The notes under the pieces are model-generated. The model searched no databases and was not told where the DNA came from. It worked only from the letters and a program-made list of their open reading frames with translations. A program made the position numbers and the translations under genes. 51,841 nt of DNA, taken from positions 1-51,841 of the forward strand of contig NZ_FNZZ01000009.1 in NCBI RefSeq assembly GCF_900109565.1, written 5' to 3'. Shown in pieces: positions 39,744 to 47,192 of this stretch; positions within the stretch are counted from its first letter, which is position 1, and the number at the start of each line of letters is the position of its first letter. This DNA comes from Sphingomonas palmae. Lineage in GTDB: Bacteria > Pseudomonadota > Alphaproteobacteria > Sphingomonadales > Sphingomonadaceae.

Positions 39744-41006
39744 ATGAAACGCATGATGGCGGCCGTCCTGGCCGCAACGGCCTGTGCGACGATCACGTCG
39801 GCACAGGCACAGGACAGGGAGGCATCGGCACCGTCGCTGAGCCTCGACGAGGCGCTTGCCGCGGCAGGCGCCGTATCACCCGCGATCGAAGCCTCGCAGT
39901 CCGGGATCAAGGCGGCCGAGGCGCAACGCGCTGTCGCGGGCCTGCGGCCAAACCCTTCACTCGATGCCATGACCGAGAATGTCGCCGGTACCGGCATGTA
40001 CCGGGGCCTGCGCTCGTCCGAGACGACGGTCGGGCTCTCCCTGCCGCTCGAACTCGGTGGCAAGCGATCGGCCCGGGTGGCCGTCGCCAACGCCCAGCTC
40101 GATCGCGCCTCGCTCGATGCGGCGATCACCCAGGCCGATCTCCGGCTGCGAGTGACGCAGGCCTATAACGATGCCGTTGCCGCCCAGCGCCGGGCCACGA
40201 ATGCCCGCGAGCAGGTCGGGATCGCAGCCGAGGTACTGCGCGCCGCCCGCGTCCGCGTCGCCGCAGGGCGCGCTTCGCCGCTCGAAGAGCAGCGCGCCGA
40301 CGTCGCCCGGCTGAACGCCGACGGCGCAGCCGAACGGGCGGACCGCTCGGCACAGGTGGCGCTCGGCAATCTCGCTCGCCTGATCGGACGCGGCGCGAGC
40401 ACGCTCGACGCGGCTTGGTTTGCGCGGATCGAGGGGGCAGGGCCACGGCTGCCCGTTCGCAGCGAAGGCACGCTGGCCGCTGCGGCCGCACAAGCGGACC
40501 TCTCCACGGCCACGGCGCAGGTCCGGCTCGCCAGGAGCCAGCGCGTACCCGACGTGACGGTCAGCGCATCGGCGCGGCGCCTGGAAGCGACCAACGACAC
40601 GGCTGCCGTGTTCGGTGTGTCCGTGCCGCTGCCACTGTTCAACAACGGCCGCGCCGCGGTCGATCTCGCCTCGGCTCAGCGCCAACAAGCGGATGCACAG
40701 CGCCGTGTCGCGCTGCTCGACGCCGAACAGGCGATCGCTTTGGCTGAGGCCGACGTCGCCAATGCCGCGACCACTGCGCGCAACGCCACGGGGCCGACGC
40801 TCGCTGCGGCGCAGGAAGCCGCGCGGATCGCTCGCATCGGCTATCGCGAAGGCAAGTTCGGGCAGTTGGATCTCCTCGAGGCGGAGCGCACGCTCGCCGA
40901 TACCCGCGCGGCCGCGATCGACGCGCTCGCCGCCTACCATGACGCACAGGCCCGGCTGGAACGGCTCGCCGCCCCGGCGCCTACCGACGCGAAGGACGCA
41001 CGATGA
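39744..41006 (+). CDS. czcC: CzcC-like outer-membrane efflux protein
   Basis: 420 residues from the ATG at 39744. Signal peptide (to AQAQ), then two TolC-type repeats: SLSLDEALAAAGAVSPAIEAS with coiled-coil helices, and VSVPLPLFNNGRAAVDLASAQ near 290. Forms the outer-membrane channel of the tripartite exporter. Overlaps czcB by 4 bp. Confidence 0.9.
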   Translation: MKRMMAAVLAATACATITSAQAQDREASAPSLSLDEALAAAGAVSPAIEASQSGIKAAEAQRAVAGLRPNPSLDAMTENVAGTGMYRGLRSSETTVGLSLPLELGGKRSARVAVANAQLDRASLDAAITQADLRLRVTQAYNDAVAAQRRATNAREQVGIAAEVLRAARVRVAAGRASPLEEQRADVARLNADGAAERADRSAQVALGNLARLIGRGASTLDAAWFARIEGAGPRLPVRSEGTLAAAAAQADLSTATAQVRLARSQRVPDVTVSASARRLEATNDTAAVFGVSVPLPLFNNGRAAVDLASAQRQQADAQRRVALLDAEQAIALAEADVANAATTARNATGPTLAAAQEAARIARIGYREGKFGQLDLLEAERTLADTRAAAIDALAAYHDAQARLERLAAPAPTDAKDAR

Positions 41007-42166
41007 AGAACAACCACGCGCGGATGCTGCTTTCCGCACTGCTCCCGCTCGCCCTCGTCGCGTGCGGCGGTGGTGAGAAGAAGGCCGACGACATGGCCGG
41101 TATGGAGGGGATGGAAAAGGGTGAAGGCGCCGAGAAGAAGGCCGACAAGGACGCGGTGACGCTCTCCGCCAGGCAGATCGCCGATGCCGGCATCGAGGTC
41201 GCCCGGCCGACGGTGGGCGGCGTGGCGGGCGCGATCGAGCTACCCGCGCTCGTTCAGGGTGACCCGCAGGGCGTCCAAGTGGTCTCGGCAACGATCGGCG
41301 GTCGTCTAGTCGCGCTCACTCGCAACCTTGGCCAGTCCGTCCGGCAAGGCGACCCCATCGCGGTGATCGAGAGCCGCGAAGCCGCCTCGCTGAAAGCGGA
41401 GGTGGAAGCCGCCCGCGCGCGCGCCGCGCTCGCGCAATCGAACCTCCGGCGCGAGCAGCGACTGTTCGCCGAGCGCGTGTCGCCCGAGCAGGATCTGGTG
41501 GCGGCCCGCACCGCGGCGACCGAAGCGAACATCGCGCTGCGCCTGGCGCAGCAGCAACTCGGCGCGACGGGGGGCGGGGGTGGTGCGCTCAATCGCATCG
41601 CCATGCGTTCGCCGATCTCGGGCCAAGTGATCGCGCGTCCAGCGGTGCTCGGCCAGACCGTCGACGCGAATGCCGAACTGTACCGGGTGGCGAACCTCTC
41701 ACGCGTCACGATCGCGGCCTCGGTGTCGCCGGCGGACGCGGGTCGGATCCGGCCAGGCACCCACGTCGAGGTGACCGCTGCCGGTCGCCGGCAGGAAGGC
41801 CGCGTGTCGTTCGTGTCGCCGGCGCTCGACGAGAGCACCCGTCTCGTTCAGGTCATCGCCACGCTCGACAATGGCGGGGGCACATGGCGCGTGGGTGAGC
41901 CGGTAACGGCGAGCTTCATGCTGCCCGCAACCGGGGACCGCAGCATCGCGGTGCCGTCGACGGCAGTGCAGAGCGTCGAGAACCGCACGGTCGTCTTCGT
42001 CCGAACGCCGAACGGCTTCCGCGCGGTGCCCGTCACGGCAGGCCGACGCAACGGCGACCAGGTCATCATCAGCTCCGGCCTCACCGGCCAGGAGCGGATC
42101 GCTACCACGAACTCGTTCACCCTGAAGGCCGAACTCGGCAAGGGTGGCGAGATGGACATGGACTGA
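41003..42166 (+). CDS. czcB: CzcB-like periplasmic adaptor
   Basis: 387 residues. The lipoprotein signal LLPLALVACGGGEKK suggests anchoring at the Cys. A short Met/charged stretch (DDMAGMEGMEKGEG) may bind metal. HlyD-type barrel-sandwich, helical hairpin (VEAARARAALAQSNLRREQ) and beta-barrel parts follow. Joins CzcA to CzcC. Confidence 0.9.
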   Translation: MKNNHARMLLSALLPLALVACGGGEKKADDMAGMEGMEKGEGAEKKADKDAVTLSARQIADAGIEVARPTVGGVAGAIELPALVQGDPQGVQVVSATIGGRLVALTRNLGQSVRQGDPIAVIESREAASLKAEVEAARARAALAQSNLRREQRLFAERVSPEQDLVAARTAATEANIALRLAQQQLGATGGGGGALNRIAMRSPISGQVIARPAVLGQTVDANAELYRVANLSRVTIAASVSPADAGRIRPGTHVEVTAAGRRQEGRVSFVSPALDESTRLVQVIATLDNGGGTWRVGEPVTASFMLPATGDRSIAVPSTAVQSVENRTVVFVRTPNGFRAVPVTAGRRNGDQVIISSGLTGQERIATTNSFTLKAELGKGGEMDMD

Positions 42167-42170
42167 GCCC

Positions 42171-45100
42171 ATGATCTCCCGCCTCGTCACCTTCTCGGTC
42201 GAGCGGCGCTGGCTTGTCCTGCTGCTCACCCTCGTCGCCGCGCTTGGCGGCATCTTCGCCCTTCAGCGCCTTCCCATCGATGCCGTGCCCGACATCACCA
42301 ACAACCAGGTCCAGGTGAATGTACTGGCGCCGTCGCTGTCGCCCGATCAGATCGAGCGGCAGGTCTCCTTCACCATCGAAACATCGCTCAAGGGCATTCC
42401 GGGCCTCGCCTATACCCGGTCGCTCAACCGCAACGGCTTCGCCCAGATCACCGCCGTCTTCACGGACAAGACGGACATCTATTTCGCGCGCCAGCAGGTC
42501 GCGGAGCGGATGCGGATGGCCGAAGAGCGTCTGCCGCAGGGCGTGATGCCCGAAATGGGGCCGATCGCCACCGGTCTCGGCGACATCTTCATGTGGACGG
42601 TCGAGTATCAGGAACTCAACCGGGTGAAGCACCGCGACGGCGAGCCGGGCCTCCAGCGCGACGGCAGCTACATCACGCCCGAGGGCGAGCACCTCGTCAG
42701 CGAACGCGACAAGGCGACCTTCCTCCACACCGTCCAGGAATGGATCGTCGCGCCGCAGCTCCGCGGCACTGAAGGCGTCGCGGGCGTGGACTCGCTTGGC
42801 GGCTTCGACCGCGAATATCTGGTCGTTCCGGACCTCCAGCGCCTGGCCTCGATGCGGCTCACCGTACAGGACCTCGCCACCGCGCTTGAGCGGAGCAACA
42901 CCAGCATTGGTGCCGGCACCGTCGACCGGAACGGAGAGGGCCTGTTCGTCCGCTCGGATGCGCGCGTCCGGACCGCGGACGAGCTGTCGCGCACCGTGGT
43001 CGCGACGCGCGAGGGCGTGCCCGTCATCCTCAGCCAGGTCGCGAGCGTGAAGGCAGGGCAGGGGATCCGCACCGGCTCGGCGTCCGAGAACGGCCATGAG
43101 GTCGTGGTCGGCACCGCGGTCATGCGGATCGGCGAGAACAGTCGCACCGTTGCGACCGACGTCGGTGAAAGGCTGCAGGTCGTCGGGCGCTCGCTGCCGA
43201 CCGATATCGTGGTCAAGCCGGTGCTCGACCGCACCAAGCTCGTGAACTCCACGATCGCGACGGTCGCCCGCAATCTCGCGGAAGGCGCGGTACTGGTCAT
43301 CGTCGTGCTGTTCGCGCTGCTCGGCAATTTCCGGGCGGCGCTGATCGCTGCGATGGTGATCCCGATCACCATGCTGCTCACCGCGACCGGCATGCTCCGC
43401 GCCGGCGTGTCGGCCAATCTGATGAGCCTCGGCGCGCTCGACTTCGGCCTGATCGTCGACGGCGCGGTCATCATCGTCGAGAATGCGCTGCGTCACCTCG
43501 GCACCCGCCAGCACGAGACGGGAGGACTGCTCCCGCTCAAGGAGCGGCTGGCGATCGTCGCCGCCTCGGCGCGCGAGATGATCCGGCCGTCTGTCTACGG
43601 GCAGGCGATCATCATCCTCGTCTATGCGCCGTTGCTCACCTTCACCGGCGTGGAGGGCAAGATGTTCGAGCCGATGGCGCTTACCGTCATCATCGCGCTC
43701 ATCTTCGCGTTCGTGCTGTCGTTGACCTTCGTGCCCGCCGCCATCGCCGCGTTCTTGGCCGGCAAGGTCGAGGAGAAGGAAAGCCGCATCGTGGCGTGGC
43801 TCAAGCGCCGCTACGAACCGGGGCTCGATGCGGCAATGCGGCGCCCGAGCATCACCATGGGCGGCGCGCTTGCCGGGGTTGCTCTCGCCGCGCTCGCCTT
43901 CACGACGCTCGGCCAGGAGTTCCTGCCGCAGCTCGATGAGGGCGACATCCTCGTCCAGGCGTGGCGCCCGCCCGGAACCTCGGTCGAGCAGAGCCAGCGC
44001 ATGCAGTTCGCGGTCGAGAAGACGATCAGCCGCGAACCGGAGGTGCAATATGCCTTTTCGCGGACGGGCACGTCCGAGATCGCCAGCGACCCGATGCCGC
44101 CCAACGCCACGGACACCTTCGTGATGCTCAAGCCGCGCGACCAGTGGCCCGATCCCAGCCTGCCCAAGGAGGAACTGGTCGAGCGGATCGAGAAGAAGGT
44201 CTCGACCATCCCGGGGAACGGCTACGAGATCACCCAGCCAATCCAGATGCGCTTCAACGAGCTGATCGCCGGCGTGCGCGGCGACATCGCGGTGAAGGTG
44301 TTCGGAGACGACTTCGGCAGCATGAATGCGACCGCGGTCCAGATCGCCGAGGTGTTGCGCAAGGTACCCGGTGCGGCCGATGTCCGGGTCGAACAGACCG
44401 AGGGGCTGCCGCTCCTCGACATCCGCCCCAACCGGGACGCGATGGCGCGGGTCGGGGTGTCGGCCGGCGACGTCCAGGACGTCGTCGCGGCGACGGTTGG
44501 CGGCAAACAGGCGGGCGTGATCTTCGAGGGCGACGCCCGCTTCCCGGTCGTGATCCGTCTCGGCGAAACGGCGAGGGCGGATCTGCAGACGCTCGGCCAG
44601 ATCCCGGTGCCGACCGCAAGCGGATCGTTCGTGCCGCTGTCCTCCGTAGCCGACATCGGGTTGGGAGACGGACCGAACCAGATCAGCCGCGAGAACGGCA
44701 AGCGCCGCGTCGTCGTCCAAGCCAATGTGCGCGGACGCGACGTCGCGGGTGTCGTCGAGGAGGCGCAGGCCAAGATCGCGGCACAGGTCGCGTTACCGGC
44801 CGGCACCTACCTGACCTGGGGCGGCCAGTTCGAGAACCTGGCCAGCGCCCGGTCGCGGCTCGCCATCGTGGTGCCGGTCTGCTTCGCGGTCATTATGCTG
44901 CTGCTCTACGGGGCGCTCGGATCGGTGCGCGACGCCGCACTGGTCTTTACCGGCGTGCCGCTGGCACTGGTCGGCGGCAGCCTGGCGCTGCTGCTGAGGG
45001 GCATGCCGTTCTCGATCTCGGCCGCGGTCGGCTTCATCGCGCTGTCCGGTGTGGCGGTGCTGAACGGGCTGGTGATGGTCTCCTCCATCCACGACTTGAT

Positions 45101-45395
45101 GCGAGAGGGCATGGACCGCGCCCGGGCCGCGCGCGAAGGCGCGCTGCTCCGGCTGCGGCCCGTTGCCATGACCGCGTTGGTGGCGAGCCTCGGCTTCGTG
45201 CCGATGGCGCTTGGGCACGGCGCGGGGGCGGAGGTCCAGAAGCCGCTCGCCACGGTGGTGATCGGTGGGCTGATCTCGGCGACCCTGCTGACCCTGTTCG
45301 TCCTGCCGACGCTCTACGCCCGCTTCGGCGGGTGGCGCCCGGCAGTGATCGACCCTGACGAACCGGGCATCGTGCCTACGGGAGCGCACGCATGA
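42171..45395 (+). CDS. czcA: CzcA-type RND heavy-metal efflux pump
   Basis: 1074 residues from the ATG at 42171, 4 bp after czcB. There are twelve membrane helices and two large periplasmic loops. The helix-4 motif DFGLIVDGAVIIVEN (starting near residue 424) is that of HME-RND pumps for divalent ions (Zn, Co, Cd, Ni), not the Cu(I)/Ag(I) type. Pumps ions from periplasm or cytoplasm to the outside. Confidence 0.95.
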   Translation: MISRLVTFSVERRWLVLLLTLVAALGGIFALQRLPIDAVPDITNNQVQVNVLAPSLSPDQIERQVSFTIETSLKGIPGLAYTRSLNRNGFAQITAVFTDKTDIYFARQQVAERMRMAEERLPQGVMPEMGPIATGLGDIFMWTVEYQELNRVKHRDGEPGLQRDGSYITPEGEHLVSERDKATFLHTVQEWIVAPQLRGTEGVAGVDSLGGFDREYLVVPDLQRLASMRLTVQDLATALERSNTSIGAGTVDRNGEGLFVRSDARVRTADELSRTVVATREGVPVILSQVASVKAGQGIRTGSASENGHEVVVGTAVMRIGENSRTVATDVGERLQVVGRSLPTDIVVKPVLDRTKLVNSTIATVARNLAEGAVLVIVVLFALLGNFRAALIAAMVIPITMLLTATGMLRAGVSANLMSLGALDFGLIVDGAVIIVENALRHLGTRQHETGGLLPLKERLAIVAASAREMIRPSVYGQAIIILVYAPLLTFTGVEGKMFEPMALTVIIALIFAFVLSLTFVPAAIAAFLAGKVEEKESRIVAWLKRRYEPGLDAAMRRPSITMGGALAGVALAALAFTTLGQEFLPQLDEGDILVQAWRPPGTSVEQSQRMQFAVEKTISREPEVQYAFSRTGTSEIASDPMPPNATDTFVMLKPRDQWPDPSLPKEELVERIEKKVSTIPGNGYEITQPIQMRFNELIAGVRGDIAVKVFGDDFGSMNATAVQIAEVLRKVPGAADVRVEQTEGLPLLDIRPNRDAMARVGVSAGDVQDVVAATVGGKQAGVIFEGDARFPVVIRLGETARADLQTLGQIPVPTASGSFVPLSSVADIGLGDGPNQISRENGKRRVVVQANVRGRDVAGVVEEAQAKIAAQVALPAGTYLTWGGQFENLASARSRLAIVVPVCFAVIMLLLYGALGSVRDAALVFTGVPLALVGGSLALLLRGMPFSISAAVGFIALSGVAVLNGLVMVSSIHDLMREGMDRARAAREGALLRLRPVAMTALVASLGFVPMALGHGAGAEVQKPLATVVIGGLISATLLTLFVLPTLYARFGGWRPAVIDPDEPGIVPTGAHA

Positions 45396-46312
45396 GCCAC
45401 GATCACGATCATGCGGGGCATGGCCATAGCCATGCCCCGGCGAGCTTCGGGCGTGCCTTTGCGATCGGCACCGCGCTCAACATCGGCTTTGTCGTCGTCG
45501 AGGCGGTCTACGGCATCCTCGCCGGCTCGATGGCGCTGCTCGCCGATGCCGGGCACAACCTGTCCGACGTGCTCGGGCTGGTGATCGCGTGGGGCGCGGC
45601 GACGCTGGCGAAGCGGTCACCGAGCGCCCGCTACACCTATGGCCTGCGCAGCTCCTCGATCCTGGCCGCTTTCCTCAATGCGCTGCTGCTCCTCGTCGCG
45701 ATCGCGGTGATCGCCGTTGAGGCGATCCGCCGGTTCAGTGAGCCCGCGCCTGTTGCCGGCACGACGGTGATGATCGTCGCGGCGATCGGGATCGTCATCA
45801 ACGGCGTCACTGCTTGGCTGTTTGTCAGCGGCCGCAAGGGCGACCTCAACGTGCGCGGCGCCTTCCTCCACATGGCGGCCGACGCCGCGGTGTCGGCCGG
45901 TGTGGTGGTGGCGGGGTTCATCATCTCGCGCACCGGATGGGCGTGGATCGACCCGGTGACGAGCCTCGTCATCGTTGCCGTGATCGCGATCGGCACCTGG
46001 GGGCTGCTGCGGGACTCGGTGAACATGTCGTTGCAGGCGACCCCGCCGGGTCTCGACACAGAGGAAGTCGCCGACTTCCTTCGCCAGCGGCCGGGCGTCG
46101 CGGCGATCCACGATCTGCATATCTGGCCGCTGAGCACGACGGAAACCGCGCTTACCGTCCATCTGCTCGTCCCTAGCGGCTATCCCGGCGATGCCTACAC
46201 CATCGATCTCGGCGCGGCGCTGCACCAACGGTTCGGAATCGATCATGCGACGGTGCAAATCGAGACGGATGCGGGAACGCCGTGCCGCCTCGAGCCGGAC
46301 ACGGTGGTCTGA
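45392..46312 (+). CDS. czcD: CzcD CDF-family cation exporter
   Basis: 306 residues, overlapping czcA by 4 bp. The N-terminus is His-rich (HDHDHAGHGHSHA). Six helices carry SMALLADAGHNLSDVLG (H-x-x-x-D site) and HMAADAAVSAGVV; a C-terminal cytosolic domain has DLHIWPLSTTETALTVHLLV. A proton-coupled Zn/Co/Cd exporter supplying the periplasm for the RND pump. Confidence 0.93.
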   Translation: MSHDHDHAGHGHSHAPASFGRAFAIGTALNIGFVVVEAVYGILAGSMALLADAGHNLSDVLGLVIAWGAATLAKRSPSARYTYGLRSSSILAAFLNALLLLVAIAVIAVEAIRRFSEPAPVAGTTVMIVAAIGIVINGVTAWLFVSGRKGDLNVRGAFLHMAADAAVSAGVVVAGFIISRTGWAWIDPVTSLVIVAVIAIGTWGLLRDSVNMSLQATPPGLDTEEVADFLRQRPGVAAIHDLHIWPLSTTETALTVHLLVPSGYPGDAYTIDLGAALHQRFGIDHATVQIETDAGTPCRLEPDTVV

Positions 46313-46330
46313 CCCACAGCTCTGCTTAGA

Positions 46331-46346
46331 TGTGCCACGTGGCACA
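46331..46346. repeat. parS-like palindrome, copy 1
   Basis: TGTGCCACGTGGCACA is a perfect 16-bp palindrome with the CACGTG core and TG...CA ends of the chromosomal ParB site TGTTTCACGTGAAACA. Copy 2, 276 bp away, is identical over 19 bp (46329-46347). Confidence 0.7.
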
Positions 46347-46479
46347 CGCGCCTTCGCGCCAAGTGAAAGAAGGCCGCCCCTTGATGCCATCGGCAACAGC
46401 GGGGACGGCCATGTTAGCGGCTATATAAGCTTCAAAAGCCGTCGCGCATAGATTGAGACTTTGCGAGCCGGATAAACCA

Positions 46480-46502
46480 AAGGCCGCCTACAAGGCGGCC
46501 TT
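46480..46502. terminator. GC-rich hairpin
   Basis: AAGGCCGCCT (46480-46489), loop ACA, AGGCGGCCTT (46493-46502). A perfect 10-bp stem without a good T tract on the plus strand; on the minus strand TTTGGTTT follows. Possibly a weak terminator after czcD. Confidence 0.45.
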
Positions 46503-46606
46503 GGTCGTTAGTTCCCTTAACGGGAAACGGACAACCCGATGGGTGCCGCATGTGCCGACGTGATAGGGGTCGCTCTCGGTTAGGACAAGGCTCCTCGAAA
46601 GCCGGA

Positions 46607-46622
46607 TGTGCCACGTGGCACA
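46607..46622. repeat. parS-like palindrome, copy 2
   Basis: Second exact TGTGCCACGTGGCACA. It lies just before the two long inverted repeats. No ParB/Noc-type gene is visible on the plasmid. Confidence 0.7.
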
Positions 46623-46625
46623 CCT

Positions 46626-46723
46626 AACGGTCATCGAAAGCACGAAGATTGACGATTCTTCAGGCTGAGTTAGCACGCATCAAGCGCGTGCATCTGCCGA
46701 TCTTCGTGCTTTCGATGACCGTT
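46626..46723. repeat. 24-bp perfect inverted repeat, hairpin 1
   Basis: The arms 46626-46649 and 46700-46723 are perfect reverse complements, with a 50-bp loop. Each arm contains CGGTCATCGAAAGCACGAA, a variant of the word in hairpin 2. Confidence 0.85.
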
Positions 46724-46732
46724 TCCAGCTTC

Positions 46733-46824
46733 GGTCCTCAAAAGCACGAACGCCTCGCGAGAACGCCAGAGGAAGCAAGGCGCCACCTCCTGAGCGGCTG
46801 CCGTAATTCGTGCTTTTGAGGACC
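46733..46824. repeat. 18-bp perfect inverted repeat, hairpin 2
   Basis: GGTCCTCAAAAGCACGAA (46733-46750) pairs with its exact inverse at 46807-46824, loop 56 bp. With hairpin 1 this gives four copies of CGGTCmTCrAAAGCACGAA in alternating orientation within 200 bp. Confidence 0.85.
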
Positions 46825-46939
46825 TGAGCAAAGGTGCCGCGCCCGATTGGTGTCCTTGTGCAACAGCCCGAGTCTTGCATCATCGAGAGCGTGAAAGCCG
46901 ATCACGACCTGAGCCCTCCAAGCTGCTACCTTGGTGGGC

Positions 46940-47083
46940 TCAAATCATAATGGCTTGCTCCCCGATGATGCCGCCAATGATTCCGATCATCGTCCAAAAT
47001 CCCGTGACGGGCCGATCGGTGGTCGTTCGAGGTGCTGGTGCGCTACGTGGCCGATTGATGCTCAGGGATGGTTTGGACCTCAC
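46940..47083 (-). CDS. Possible 47-residue small membrane protein
   Basis: Starting at GTG (47083), the reading frame ends in a hydrophobic Gly-rich segment, TGFWTMIGIIGGIIGEQAIMI, which has the look of a membrane helix with GxxxG-like packing. No good ribosome-binding site was seen and no family is recognised. It could be the remnant of a longer gene. Confidence 0.3.
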   Translation of the reverse strand: MRSKPSLSINRPRSAPAPRTTTDRPVTGFWTMIGIIGGIIGEQAIMI

Positions 47084-47192
47084 CCGACCGATTGCCGCGC
47101 AAGTTCTTAGACCCGATTCCCAACAGTGAGATGGCCAACGTGAAGCTGGCACCCCGTCGCGACGGTAGTGGCTAGCAAGCACGCAAGATGGA

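Larger units (their letters stand above)
46313..47192. other. Non-coding region rich in palindromes
   Basis: An 880-bp stretch between czcD and the relaxase gene with no convincing large gene. It holds two 16-bp parS-like palindromes, a GC hairpin, two long inverted repeats built from one repeated word, and a possible 47-codon gene. Detailed parts are listed separately. A centromere, incompatibility or recombination function is plausible. Confidence 0.7.

Noticed and set aside
42117..44720. 867-codon open frame opposite czcA
   Set aside because: Composition rich in Arg, Asp and His with no domain pattern; it mirrors the codon bias of the real czcA on the other strand.
46875..47129. 84-codon plus-strand open frame with Met/Pro/Ile run
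   Set aside because: Looks like the complement of the hydrophobic minus-strand frame at 46940; no start signal or family resemblance.
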